Source: CAIKMD01 sp963803265 (GTDB lineage Bacteria > Pseudomonadota > Alphaproteobacteria > ATCC43930 > CGMCC-115725). From it: a stretch of 64,000 nucleotides of DNA. The notes beneath the pieces are model-generated. The model was not told the DNA's origin. It did not search any database and saw only the letters and a list, made by a program, of their open reading frames with translations. This document shows, piece by piece, positions 1-8,532 of this stretch; positions within the stretch are counted from its first letter, which is position 1, and each line of letters starts with the position of its first letter. A program made the position numbers and the translations under genes. Location: assembly GCA_963803265.1 (NCBI GenBank), contig CAWDLZ010000012.1:124001-188000 (forward strand). The letters run 5' to 3'.

Positions 1-99
1 ATCGAATACGCGCTGCTGTGGCTCCTCCTTTGCACCGCGATCTTCTTTCGCGGCGGCGGGCGCTATTCGATCGACCATTATCTCGGGAGGGAGTTTTAG
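1..99 (+). CDS. DoxX family membrane protein, C-terminal end only
   Basis: Only the last 32 codons lie in the window, reading from the first base to a TAG at 97-99. They encode a hydrophobic segment (ALLWLLLCTAIFFRGGG) followed by RYSIDHYLGREF. The RGGGRYS(I/L)D tail ending in a short charged stretch is typical of DoxX-type four-helix membrane proteins. The gene start is outside the window. Assignment rests on this tail alone, so the exact subfamily cannot be given. Confidence 0.6.
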   Translation: MEYALLWLLLCTAIFFRGGGRYSIDHYLGREF

Positions 100-209
100 G
101 GCATGATAGAGTTAGACTGAGTTCTCTCTCGTCGTCTAGGCGTCAGTCCATGGTCGGCGTGTAACCCATCCTTAATCGAGCGCACCATGCCCAGCATAGA
201 TAATAAACG

Positions 210-878
210 ATGGCTGGATATCGGATCGGAACCTTGTCGCCGTTTCGGGAATTAGTCCGCGGTACCGACTTCTTGTCGCGCAAGGCGCAGAGGATCGTCG
301 AATTCGATTCGAGCGCCGATTGTCTATTGCGGATTGCCATGAGGCGCGCGGAGCGGGAAATCGATTTCGGCCGCGGCAAGGTTCTTCGCCCCGGCGATGC
401 CGTCATCGAATTGCACCTGTGGAACGAGCATCTGCCGATCCCCAAGGCCCGGCCGGATTTGCGCTGGGCCGCCGCCGCTCGAAAGCAATTCGAACGCTCT
501 CTCGACCGCTTGGCGATTTATGTTCGCTCCGATCCGGCGTTCGACGAGGTGCGGGCGCTGATGATGATGCCGGCCCTGACCTCGCGCCAACGGGCAAAAA
601 ATCGCGGCGGCGTTTCCTACCTGTTGCGCGGCGATTGGCTGGCGGTTCGGGGCCGCTCGGGGAGATCGCTCTTCCATCGGATCGTCAACGACCTGTGGCT
701 GTGGCTCCTGACCTACGCCTTCAATCCGAGAAGCTCGGCGCGCCGGCATTTCATTCGCCACCGTCAGGAATTCTGGATCGAGCGCAATCGGTTTCTTGCG
801 ATCTATGGCGTGGACGGCGGCGGGCGCCGCCATGCCTCGAAACCGGCCGCATTGCCGCCGGCGACTTCTCAGGCGTGA
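210..878 (+). CDS. YkoP-like domain protein
   Basis: A 222-residue soluble protein. Its middle holds the motif ELHLWNEHLP (residues about 67-76) followed by a stretch rich in Arg and aromatic residues (LLRGDWLAVRG, about 138-148). This LWNEHLP signature is what I associate with the YkoP-like family, which often lies near polysaccharide or lipid genes; the biochemical role is unknown. The start at 210 is an ATG with no strong Shine-Dalgarno. The 3' end overlaps the convergent hydrolase gene by 10 bases. The last 20 residues are low-complexity Ala/Pro and probably not part of the fold. Confidence 0.5.
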   Translation: MAGYRIGTLSPFRELVRGTDFLSRKAQRIVEFDSSADCLLRIAMRRAEREIDFGRGKVLRPGDAVIELHLWNEHLPIPKARPDLRWAAAARKQFERSLDRLAIYVRSDPAFDEVRALMMMPALTSRQRAKNRGGVSYLLRGDWLAVRGRSGRSLFHRIVNDLWLWLLTYAFNPRSSARRHFIRHRQEFWIERNRFLAIYGVDGGGRRHASKPAALPPATSQA

Positions 879-1993
879 CGCAGCGACCGACGCGCGACCA
901 GCTGCGGGATGATTTCGCCCGGAGGCGGGTCGAGCGCCTCGACCGCCAACGCGCCGGTCCCGGCATTCGCGGTCATGACGATCACCGTATGGCTGTTGAG
1001 CACCGGCTCGACCAGATCGGAGCTGCCGCGAAATTCGCCTTCCTGCAACCGGGAGACGATCGCGCAGCGAGCGGCGTTGTTCGCCTCCGGCCGCATCGCG
1101 GGCGACGTCGTGACCGATGCGTTGCGGGCGTTTCCCCTCAGATCGGGGCTCAGCCACTGGTTGGCGATGCCCAGCACCCCGCGCGGCGCATCCTTCGTCC
1201 GGGGAACGCGCCGCTCTCGCCCAATCGCTTCGACCACGCAGCCATCGTCTGGAGCGGTGCCGGAAACGGCGAATAGCGCGGGGGCAGCAAGCGTCACGCG
1301 CTCGCTTGTGAGCATCTCGATCGCGGCCTCGTAATCGGGCGCGGATTCGAAAACGCTTCGCAACAGGTGGCTCGCGAGAGTCCGATCGCTGGAAGCGTAG
1401 AGACGCAGCCGGGCGATCATGTCGTCGAGCGGCGCAAGTCCGAGCACCGGAACGCGCGGAGCCTGGTTGATGGCGGCGCAAAACCGGCCGGGCGCCATGG
1501 CGTTTACGACGCCGGCATAGCCCGGCCAAGTCGCGTTGTAGAAAGGCCCATGCTCGGTCGGGTGGCGGGCGATGACGACATGGCGCCCGATTCCCGCGAG
1601 GCCCCAATCGAGCACCCGGATCATCCGGGCGCCTTCGCCCGACGGCTCGGGTCCAACGCTCGTGGAGCAGGCCCATTCATAGATCGCGTTGAGAAAGAAT
1701 GCCCCGGGCCGGCCGAGCAGGCTGGCGACGTGCCTGATCTCGTCGAGATAGGAGTCCGCTTGGCGCGTAAGCCAGGCGCGAGAGATGCGGTTGACCAGCC
1801 GCGCCGCGAGCGGCAGCGCGAGATGACTGCGGCGTCCGAGCGCGGCGGCGACGAGGGCATGCATACGGTCCGGATCGCGACGGCACATCTCGGCGCTCGG
1901 GTGCGCATCGATGTTGAGCAGCGGAATTTCCGCGATGGCGCGAAGATGAGTGGGAATGAGCACTGCTCCTGATCGGGCGTTGGTCCGCTGCAT
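869..1993 (-). CDS. Linear-amide C-N hydrolase (C45 / acid-ceramidase-like Ntn hydrolase)
   Basis: A 374-residue protein. Near residue 107 it has EWACSTSV, fitting the nucleophile Cys of N-terminal-nucleophile amidases. This is followed by a DWGL segment (RVLDWGLAGIG), then a GPFYNATWPGYAGVVNAMAPG stretch and AAINQAP, the spacing seen in C45/NAAA-like hydrolases. Members cleave linear amide bonds (N-acyl-ethanolamines, penicillin-like or bile-salt amides) after self-processing. The substrate cannot be told from sequence. Start is an ATG at 1993. It is convergent with the YkoP-like gene and faces an empty 380-base upstream region. Confidence 0.65.
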   Translation of the reverse strand: MQRTNARSGAVLIPTHLRAIAEIPLLNIDAHPSAEMCRRDPDRMHALVAAALGRRSHLALPLAARLVNRISRAWLTRQADSYLDEIRHVASLLGRPGAFFLNAIYEWACSTSVGPEPSGEGARMIRVLDWGLAGIGRHVVIARHPTEHGPFYNATWPGYAGVVNAMAPGRFCAAINQAPRVPVLGLAPLDDMIARLRLYASSDRTLASHLLRSVFESAPDYEAAIEMLTSERVTLAAPALFAVSGTAPDDGCVVEAIGRERRVPRTKDAPRGVLGIANQWLSPDLRGNARNASVTTSPAMRPEANNAARCAIVSRLQEGEFRGSSDLVEPVLNSHTVIVMTANAGTGALAVEALDPPPGEIIPQLVARRSLRHA

Positions 1994-2373
1994 GTCGGCA
2001 TCGATGAGCGGGCGTCACTCCCTTGGGGGCCGTTAACCCCAAAGGATGAAGACGACAGTCATTTCCTTCGAAGATTGGCCCGCCTTCGCTAGGCCCGCTT
2101 CTTTGGCTGGAGATAAATCTGTGACAGGACCGAGAAACGTGGTCGAGTCTAGCCGCGCCGGCGGCTCCAGTCCAGGGAACGTGCCCCCGGAAATCTTGGT
2201 CCGGGCGTCGATTCTCGTCCTCGAATCTTTAATTCTTTGCAATCTTCGCGGATCGGGCGGCTTTGTCCGTGCCGCTTAGCCCGGCGCCGGCCACGCCGGC
2301 ATTGAATTCGGCCGCAAACCTGCCAATATCTGGGGCAACCATCGCCTTTCGGGCGATATTTCAGGGGTACCCC
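1994..2373. other. Intergenic region without a supported gene
   Basis: These 380 bases separate the divergent hydrolase and Bax-inhibitor-1-like genes and presumably hold both promoters. An open frame from 2046 to 2279 on the plus strand has no recognisable domain and unconvincing codon use, so it was not called. I see no strong terminator, repeat or RNA structure here. Confidence 0.5.
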
Positions 2374-3096
2374 ATGTCATACGACTCCAACAATCGCTGG
2401 ACGGCCAGCGCCAATCGGGCCATCCCGCAAGTCAATATTGATGTCGGCCTGCGCAACTACATGCTGCGGGTCTATAATTACATGACGATCGGCCTCGCGC
2501 TAACGGGCGTCGTCGCCTACGGCGCGATCGCGACCGGGCTTTACCAGGCGATTGCCGGCACCTTCCTTTATTGGATCGTGATCTTCGCGCCCCTGGGACT
2601 CGTGCTGCTGCTCAGCGTCCGCATCCAGAAGATGAGTCTGGGCGCGGCGCAGGCGACGTTCTGGGGCTATGCCGCGCTGGTCGGCCTGTCGCTGGCCGGG
2701 CTGTTCCTCATCTACACCGGCACCAGCATCGCGCGCGTGTTCTTCATCACCTCGGCGACCTTCCTCGCCATGAGCCTTTACGGCTACACCACCAAGTCCG
2801 ATCTCGCGAAGTTCGGCTCGTTCCTGTTCATGGGCCTCATCGGCATCATCATCGCCTCGGTCGTCAACATTTTCGTCGGCTCGACGGCGGTGCAGTTCGC
2901 GATCTCGGTGATCGGCGTTCTCGTCTTCACCGGCCTCACCGCCTGGGACACGCAGCGCATCAAGGAAATGTACGTCTCGAGCGATGGCGAGGTGGTCGCC
3001 GGCAAAAAGGCGATCATGGGCGCGCTCGCGCTCTATCTCGACTTCATCAACCTCTTCATCATGATGATGCAGTTGATGGGCAACCGCCGCAACTAG
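2374..3096 (+). CDS. Bax inhibitor-1 / YccA family membrane protein
   Basis: A 240-residue, mostly hydrophobic protein with about seven predicted membrane segments. The N-terminus (MSYDSNNRW) is hydrophilic and the C-terminus ends LFIMMMQLMGNRRN. The AWDTQRIKEMY motif followed by LALYLDFINLF is characteristic of BI-1/YccA proteins, which in bacteria are linked to FtsH regulation and ion leak. The ATG at 2374 was chosen because the family starts with a short polar tail; an in-frame start at 2263 would add an unrelated Ala/Pro-rich stretch. It stands alone, convergent with the SDR gene. Confidence 0.88.
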   Translation: MSYDSNNRWTASANRAIPQVNIDVGLRNYMLRVYNYMTIGLALTGVVAYGAIATGLYQAIAGTFLYWIVIFAPLGLVLLLSVRIQKMSLGAAQATFWGYAALVGLSLAGLFLIYTGTSIARVFFITSATFLAMSLYGYTTKSDLAKFGSFLFMGLIGIIIASVVNIFVGSTAVQFAISVIGVLVFTGLTAWDTQRIKEMYVSSDGEVVAGKKAIMGALALYLDFINLFIMMMQLMGNRRN

Positions 3097-3158
3097 CCAG
3101 GCCCGCCACTCGATTTCGCCAGGGGCTCGGCCGCGCCAGCTGCCGGGCCCTTCGCGTC

Positions 3159-3860
3159 TCAGGCGCGGCCGTAAACCGGAATGATCGCGCCGCTGGTGAT
3201 GCGATTGTCGGGCGAGGCGAGATGGCAGATCGCCGACGCCACCTCCTCGACCTTGGGCCAGAGCGCGTAATCCGCCTTGGGCATGGCCTTGCGATTGGCC
3301 ACGGTATCCATGATCGAGGGCGCGATGGCGTTGACCAGGATCCGGTCGGCGAGCACTTCGGCGGCGAGCGCCTGGGTCAGCGCGGCGACGCCCGCCTTGC
3401 TCGCGGTATAAGCCGCCGAGCCTGCCCCGAGCCGCGGCTCGAGCGCGGGCCGCGCCGCGACATTGACGATGCGGCCGCCGGCGCCGCCCGGACGCATCGC
3501 GCGCACCGCCGCCGCGCAGCATAGAAAGCAGGTGACGAGGTTGGTGCGGAGCATGTGCATCAGCTCGGTCTCGTCGGTTTCGACCACCGGCGCGGCGGCA
3601 AAGCCGCCCGCGAGATGAATCGAGGCCCAGAGCTTGGGCACGGCGTCGTAGATCCGGGCGACCACCGTCTGCGAACCGAGATTCGCGCCGGGAATGAGCT
3701 TCACCCGGGGATGGGCGCGATGCGGATAATTGCGCTCCTCTTCGTCGATGTAATAGGGAACGTGGCAGATCGCCCCGCCGGCCAGGAACTCGCCGACGAC
3801 CGCGGCGCCGAGCGCGCCGGTGCCGCCGGTGACGACGATGTGGCGATCGCGGAAATCCAT
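3159..3860 (-). CDS. SDR family NAD(P)-dependent oxidoreductase
   Basis: A 233-residue short-chain dehydrogenase. The cofactor motif TGGTGALG is at residues 11-18, the catalytic motif YTASK near 152-156, and a preceding VNVAARP occupies the place of the usual active-site Ser strand. It ends ITSGAIIPVYGRA, as in classical SDRs. The canonical Ser before the Tyr is hard to place (Ala/Arg in this stretch), so catalysis may be atypical. The substrate is unknown. The gene is upstream of, and co-directional with, nothing obvious; the SdhAF4 gene lies 24 bases upstream on the same strand and may be co-transcribed. Confidence 0.85.
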   Translation of the reverse strand: MDFRDRHIVVTGGTGALGAAVVGEFLAGGAICHVPYYIDEEERNYPHRAHPRVKLIPGANLGSQTVVARIYDAVPKLWASIHLAGGFAAAPVVETDETELMHMLRTNLVTCFLCCAAAVRAMRPGGAGGRIVNVAARPALEPRLGAGSAAYTASKAGVAALTQALAAEVLADRILVNAIAPSIMDTVANRKAMPKADYALWPKVEEVASAICHLASPDNRITSGAIIPVYGRA

Positions 3861-3884
3861 GACCCTGTCCCCTGGCTCGGAGGC

Positions 3885-4034
3885 TCAGAAATCGGTGCAG
3901 CGCCCGTTGACCTCCCAATCGCCGTAGCGCGTCGGCTCGGGACCGCGCGGGCCGCCGATCTCGCGCGGCGGCGCGGGCGATGGAGGTTGCGGCGCGGGTT
4001 TCGGAGCGGGAGAACTCGGTTCGGGTTGTGCCAT
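3885..4034 (-). CDS. Succinate dehydrogenase assembly factor 4 (DUF1674)
   Basis: A 49-residue protein: a Pro/Ala-rich N-terminus followed by EIGGPRGPEPTRYGDWEVNG and a CTDF end. This C-terminal block is the DUF1674/SdhAF4 signature. In mitochondria and alphaproteobacteria the family binds flavinylated SdhA and helps complex II assembly. The ATG at 4034 gives the standard short N-terminus; an upstream TTG at 4073 would add a basic extension and overlap the divergent gene's leader. In many alphaproteobacteria this gene sits near rsmB, as here. Confidence 0.85.
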   Translation of the reverse strand: MAQPEPSSPAPKPAPQPPSPAPPREIGGPRGPEPTRYGDWEVNGRCTDF

Positions 4035-4101
4035 GCGATCGATTATATGGCGCCGGTGCCGGCGTTTTGCCAAGCGCTCGTTGCAAGCCTATAGACCGGC
4101 G

Positions 4102-4773
4102 ATGGATGCGCTCCCGACCGCCCTATGCAAGCGCTGCGGCAAGCCGCGAGTCTTATGCATTTGCGACGAAATCGCGCCGATCGACAACCGGGTAGCTTTG
4201 CTGATCCTGCAACACCCGCAAGAACAGGACCGCGAGCTCGGCACCGCGCGCCTCGCCACGCTCCTTTTGAAGCGGGCGACGCTGACGATCGGGCTGTCCT
4301 GGCCGAGCCTCGCCAAGGCGCTCGGGCGCCCCGCCGAGGCGCGCCGCTGGGCCGTGCTCTATCTCGGCTCGCGCAAGCCGCCGGCCTCGGCCAAATCGGC
4401 GTCGCGAGCCGCGGCGCCGGCGCCGCGCGAGGTGATCGCGGTCGACGCGAAAGGCACGCCCCTCGACGATCAACGCCGCGCGCTCGCCGGGCTCGACGGC
4501 GTCGTCGTCCTCGACGGCACCTGGAGCCAGGCCAAGACGCTGTGGTGGCGCAATCCCTGGCTATTGAAATGCCGGCGGCTGGTGCTCAACCCGGCGCGCC
4601 CATCGCTCTACGGCAAGCTGCGGCGCGAACCGCGACGCGAAGGCTTGGCGACGCTCGAAGCCGCCGGTTTGGCGCTGGCGCAAATCGAAGAACGGCCCGA
4701 GATCGAGACGACGCTGCTGGCCGGCTTCGCGCTTTTGCTGGAGCGCTATCGCGCGCTGGCGCGCCAAGCATGA
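4102..4773 (+). CDS. tapT: DTW-domain tRNA-uridine aminocarboxypropyltransferase
   Basis: A 223-residue DTW-domain protein. The N-terminus has the zinc-type CKRCGKPRVLCICDEI, with four Cys in CxxCx6CxC spacing. The diagnostic LDGTWSQAKTLWWRNPWL follows in the middle, and an LNPARPSLYGKLRREP stretch after it. The family transfers the 3-amino-3-carboxypropyl group of SAM to tRNA uridine (acp3U). The ATG at 4102 was preferred to an upstream in-frame codon because the Cys motif should lie near the N-terminus. It is divergent from SdhAF4 with a 67-base gap. Confidence 0.85.
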   Translation: MDALPTALCKRCGKPRVLCICDEIAPIDNRVALLILQHPQEQDRELGTARLATLLLKRATLTIGLSWPSLAKALGRPAEARRWAVLYLGSRKPPASAKSASRAAAPAPREVIAVDAKGTPLDDQRRALAGLDGVVVLDGTWSQAKTLWWRNPWLLKCRRLVLNPARPSLYGKLRREPRREGLATLEAAGLALAQIEERPEIETTLLAGFALLLERYRALARQA

Positions 4774-4857
4774 CCAAATCCCGGCGATTTTGCGGCGGCG
4801 GCGAGAAGACGAATTCTCTTGCTTGAACTCGGCCGGCCAAAACGCCAGCTACAGCGG

Positions 4858-6175
4858 ATGCCAGGTTTGTCCCATGCGCCCGCCCGGTCCGCTGCGCTTT
4901 CGGCGCGCGGCGCGGCGCTCGACCTGATCGGCGCGGTGCTCCACCAGAAGCTGTCCCTCGACGAAGCCATCGACGAGCATGCCGGCATGAACGAGTTGGA
5001 GGCGCGCGACCGCGCCTTCGCGCGTCTCTTGGTCACGACGGTGCTGCGGCGCCTCGGCCAGATCGACGCCCTCATCGCGCATTGTCTCGAGCGGCCGCTG
5101 CCGGCGCGCGCCACGGCGACCCAGGATCTGCTGCGCCTCGGCTTGGCGCAATTGCTGTTTCTCCGCACGCCGCCGCATGCCGCGGTGGCAACCTCGGTCG
5201 AGCTGGCCGATACGCGGGGCTTCCTTTCCCATAAGGGCCTCGTCAACGCCGTGCTGCGGCGGCTCAGCCAGGAAGCCGCGGCGCTCATGGTCCTGCAAGA
5301 CGAGTCGCGCCTCAACGCGCCGCCATGGCTGTGGCAGAGCTGGTGCGAGGCCTATGGCGAGAAGACGGCGCGCGCCATCGCCCTGGCGCATTTGCACGAG
5401 CCGCCGCTCGACATCACGACGCGCGGCGATCCGGAGCCGTGGCGCGAGCCGCTCGATGCGATTCTGTTGCCGAGCGGATCGCTGCGGCGCCAGGCCGGCG
5501 GGCCGATCGCCGCGCTGCCCGGCTATGCCGGTGGCGCGTGGTGGGTGCAGGATGCGGCGGCGGCGTTGCCGGCGAAGCTCTTCGGCGACATTGCCGGCGA
5601 GATCGTGCTCGATCTGTGCGCCGCGCCCGGCGGCAAGACCGCGCAGCTCGCCGCCGCGGGCGCGCATGTCATCGCGCTCGACCAGTCGCCGCGCCGGATC
5701 GAGCGGCTCGCCCTCAACCTCGAGCGGTTGAGGCTGGCGGCGGAAACCCATGTCGCCGACGCGATCCGGTGGCAGCCCGCGCAGCCGGCGCGCTTCGTTC
5801 TGCTCGACGCGCCCTGCACCGCCACCGGCGCGATCCGCCGCCATCCCGACATCCCGCATCTCAAGACGCCCGACGACGTGACCCGGCTCGGCGGCGTGCA
5901 GGAACGGCTCTTGGCGGCGGCGGTCGCGATGCTGGCGCCGGGAGGAACCCTGGTTTATTGCGTCTGCTCGCTCGAGCCGCAGGAGGGCAGGGAGCAGGTC
6001 GCCCGCTTGTTGGCCCATGGCGCGCCGGTCCGGCGGGTGCCGATCGATCCCGCCGAGTTGGGCGGCCTCGCCGAATGCGTCTCGCCCGAGGGCGATCTGC
6101 GCACCTTGCCCTGCCATCTCGCCGAGCGGGGCGGAATCGACGGCTTCTTTGCCGCGCGAACTCATGCGCGCTTGA
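4858..6175 (+). CDS. rsmB: 16S rRNA m5C967 methyltransferase RsmB (one frameshift near the 3' end)
   Basis: An N-terminal NusB-like RNA-binding region (about residues 10-135) precedes a SAM-dependent methyltransferase domain. Motifs are DLCAAPGGKTAQL (SAM binding), LDAPCTATGAIRRHPDIP (catalytic motif IV with the releasing Cys) and VYCVCSLEPQEG (motif VI with the nucleophile Cys). As written, the frame misses its stop and runs about 290 bases into the next gene. Deleting one A of the AA at 6159-6160 gives the expected end FFAARLMRA with TGA at 6173-6175 and a 438-residue protein. The ATG at 4858 is the likely start. Confidence 0.88.
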
Positions 6176-6208
6176 CAGCTTTGGGCTCGCCATGCCTTGC
6201 TCGCCGGC

Positions 6209-7450
6209 ATGACGAGCGAAAAGCCTCTCATCGAATGGCCGAGCGAAGGCGCGACCCGCGCGCCTTACCAGGTCATGACCGATCCCGCGATCTACCGCCG
6301 CGAGATGGCGCGCATCTTCCGCGGGCCGACCTGGCATTACCTGTGCCTCGACGCGGAAATCCCCGAGCCGGGCGATTACCGCACCAGCTTCATCGGCGAG
6401 ACCCCGATCATCGTGGCGCGGGACGGCGACGGCGCGATCAACGCGATGGTGAACCGCTGCGCTCATAAGGGCGCGCTGTTGTGCATCGAGCCTTGCGGCA
6501 AGCGCAAGGAATTCGCTTGCGTCTATCACGCCTGGACCTACGATTTGAAAGGCAGCCTCAAAAGCGTCGCGTTCCAGCGCGGCCTCGCCGGCGCCGGCGG
6601 CATGCCCGAGGATTTCGACCTTGCCCGGCATGGGCTCGAGCTTTTGCGCGTCGAGAATTTCTGCGGCATGGTGTTCGGCAGCTTCAGCAGCGCGGTCGAG
6701 GACGTCGAGACCTATCTCGGCCCCGAGATGGCGGCGCATGTCAGGCGCATCTTCAACCGGCCGGTCGAGGTGCTGGGCTATTACCATCAGATTCTGCCCA
6801 ACAACTGGAAGCTCTACATGGAGAATTCGCGCGATCCCTATCACGCGACGATCCTCCACGCCTTCTACGCCACCTTCAAGCTGAACCGGCTGTCGATGCT
6901 GGGCGGCGTGGCGCTGGGCCATAATGGCTGGCACAATCTCCTATATTCGGCGGCGTCCCGCGACATCCAGAAGGAGAATTACGAAGGCAAGCATCTGCGC
7001 TCGGTCATCGGCGACGTGGGGCTCGCGGATTCCAGCTTTCTCGACCGCATTCAGGAATTCGACGACGGCATCACGGTCGCGATCCAGTCGATCTACCCGA
7101 CCTGCAACACCCAGCAAATCTACAACACACTGGCGATCCGGCAGACCGTGCCGCTGGGCCTCGACAAATCCGAGCTGCACTGGACCTGCTTCGGCTACCG
7201 GGACGACGACGCCGAGCTGCGGCGGATGCGCATGCTCCAGGCCAATCTCATCGGGCCGGCGGGCTATGTGTCGATGGAGGACGGCTCGGTCGGCGGCTAC
7301 GTTCAGCGCGGAATATCCGGCGCTCCGGAGGGCAGCGCCGCCGTGATGGAGATGGGCGGGCGCGACATCAAGCCCTCGCCGGGCGTGCGCGCGACCGAGG
7401 TCGCGCTGCGCGGCTTCTGGCAGGCCTATCGCGATCTGATGGGTTTTTAA
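6209..7450 (+). CDS. Aromatic-ring-hydroxylating dioxygenase, alpha subunit
   Basis: A 413-residue Rieske oxygenase large subunit. The Rieske [2Fe-2S] motif is visible as NRCAHKGALLC, then CVYHAWTYDLKG (CxH ... CxxH). The catalytic domain has YMENSRDPYHATILH, where Asp and the two His are the mononuclear-iron and bridging ligands. The family inserts O2 into aromatic acids; the RDPYHA context resembles anthranilate/salicylate-type enzymes, but the substrate is inferred only. No ferredoxin or reductase gene is nearby. Start is the ATG at 6209, 33 bases after the repaired rsmB stop; the beta subunit follows after 3 bases. Confidence 0.9.
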   Translation: MTSEKPLIEWPSEGATRAPYQVMTDPAIYRREMARIFRGPTWHYLCLDAEIPEPGDYRTSFIGETPIIVARDGDGAINAMVNRCAHKGALLCIEPCGKRKEFACVYHAWTYDLKGSLKSVAFQRGLAGAGGMPEDFDLARHGLELLRVENFCGMVFGSFSSAVEDVETYLGPEMAAHVRRIFNRPVEVLGYYHQILPNNWKLYMENSRDPYHATILHAFYATFKLNRLSMLGGVALGHNGWHNLLYSAASRDIQKENYEGKHLRSVIGDVGLADSSFLDRIQEFDDGITVAIQSIYPTCNTQQIYNTLAIRQTVPLGLDKSELHWTCFGYRDDDAELRRMRMLQANLIGPAGYVSMEDGSVGGYVQRGISGAPEGSAAVMEMGGRDIKPSPGVRATEVALRGFWQAYRDLMGF

Positions 7451-7453
7451 GCC

Positions 7454-7933
7454 ATGGCTAGCGGCGCCGAGGCGGCGCGTGCCCAAATCGAGGCGCTCAA
7501 CACCCGCTATATCCGCGCGATCGACGATGACAAGCTCGAGGACTGGCCGCAGCTCTTCGCCGAGAGCTGCCTCTACAAAGTGGTGACACGCGAGAATTTC
7601 GACCGCGGCCTTCCGCTGGCGATGATGGAATGCGCGGGCCGGGGGATGCTGATCGACCGGGTCACCGGCTATCGCCGCGTCAATGTCTATGAGCCGCAGC
7701 GCTACACCCATATGCTGTCGGGGCTCACGATCGCCGAACTGGGCGAGGCCCGATTCGCCTGCCGCCAGAATTATCTCGTCATCCGCACCATGGTCACGGG
7801 CGAGATGAGCGTGTTCTCGGCCGGCGTCTATCTCGATCGCATCCTCTTGAGCGGGGACGGCGCGATCTTCGAGGAGCGCATCGTCGTCCAGGAATCGCGG
7901 CGCGTCGATACCCTCCTCGTCATCCCGCTTTAG
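7454..7933 (+). CDS. Aromatic-ring-hydroxylating dioxygenase, beta subunit
   Basis: A 159-residue small subunit with the family pattern: an acidic helix start (YIRAIDDDKLEDWPQLFAES), a central RYTHMLSGL-type strand and a C-terminal FEERIVVQESRRVDTLL. It shows the SnoaL/NTF2-like cone fold and structural role of dioxygenase beta chains, which pack with alpha as alpha3beta3. It starts 3 bases after the alpha stop, so translation is coupled. It is followed 9 bases later by the GADH3-like gene, indicating one operon. Confidence 0.88.
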   Translation: MASGAEAARAQIEALNTRYIRAIDDDKLEDWPQLFAESCLYKVVTRENFDRGLPLAMMECAGRGMLIDRVTGYRRVNVYEPQRYTHMLSGLTIAELGEARFACRQNYLVIRTMVTGEMSVFSAGVYLDRILLSGDGAIFEERIVVQESRRVDTLLVIPL

Positions 7934-7942
7934 GCGCGTGGG

Positions 7943-8521
7943 ATGGCGCGGGACCGTCTTTTCCTCGACCCGGCCGAGGCGGCGTTTCTCGCCGCCGCCG
8001 CCGATACGCTCATCCCCGCCGACGCGCTCTCGCCTTCGGCCAGCGAATGCGGCGTCGTCGATTTCATCGACCGCGAATTGGCCGGCCCCTATGGCCAGGG
8101 CGCGCGGCTCTACACCGATGGGCCGGTGGCGAAAGGCAAGCCCGAGCATGGCTATCAGCTGGCGCTGACCCCGCGCGAATTCTTCCGCGCCGGCATCGCG
8201 GCCGCCGACGAATGGGCGCGTCGTGTCCATGGCGGGCCGTTCGATCGCCTGTCGCAGGCCTCGCGCGACGCCGCGCTTCAGGCGATGGCGGACGGCAAGG
8301 CGGAATTCTTAAGGTTCGATGCGCGCGCGTTTTTCGAGGCGCTCTACGCCATCGTGATGGAAGGGTTCTTCGCCGATCCGATCTATGGCGGCAATCGCGG
8401 CTTGGCGGGCTGGAAGATGGTCGGCTATCCCGGCCAGCCCGCCGAATACCGTGACCGGATCGCGAGCGGCCGCGGCAAAAGGCTCGCGCTGGCGCCGCGC
8501 TCGATCGGCGATCTTTCCTGA
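7943..8521 (+). CDS. Gluconate 2-dehydrogenase subunit 3 family protein
   Basis: A 192-residue GADH3-type small subunit. The N-terminus LDPAEAAFLAAAADTLIPAD is the usual first helix and the C-terminal half has FFADPIYGGNRGLAGWKMVGYPG. Known members are the gamma chain of membrane-bound gluconate, sorbitol or glucose dehydrogenases and act as a chaperone and export partner of a GMC flavoprotein. Unusually, no Tat or Sec signal peptide is seen. The ATG at 7943 directly begins the mature-like sequence, so this pair is probably cytoplasmic. The GMC partner starts 11 bases downstream. Confidence 0.85.
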   Translation: MARDRLFLDPAEAAFLAAAADTLIPADALSPSASECGVVDFIDRELAGPYGQGARLYTDGPVAKGKPEHGYQLALTPREFFRAGIAAADEWARRVHGGPFDRLSQASRDAALQAMADGKAEFLRFDARAFFEALYAIVMEGFFADPIYGGNRGLAGWKMVGYPGQPAEYRDRIASGRGKRLALAPRSIGDLS

Positions 8522-8532
8522 AGGCGCGAGCG

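Noticed and set aside
324..1676. Long minus-strand open frames over the YkoP-like gene, and other long frames opposite real genes
   Set aside because: High GC produces long shadow frames on both strands. These are Arg/Ala-rich and lack motifs, while the other strand has recognisable proteins.
2046..2279. Small plus-strand open frame upstream of the Bax-inhibitor-1-like gene
   Set aside because: No domain, unconvincing composition and no ribosome site; likely leader DNA.
6176..6468. A C-terminal extension of RsmB overlapping the dioxygenase gene
   Set aside because: The extra 97 codons are Arg/Pro-rich shadow sequence of the Rieske alpha gene. Deleting one A at 6159 gives the normal RsmB end and TGA at 6175.
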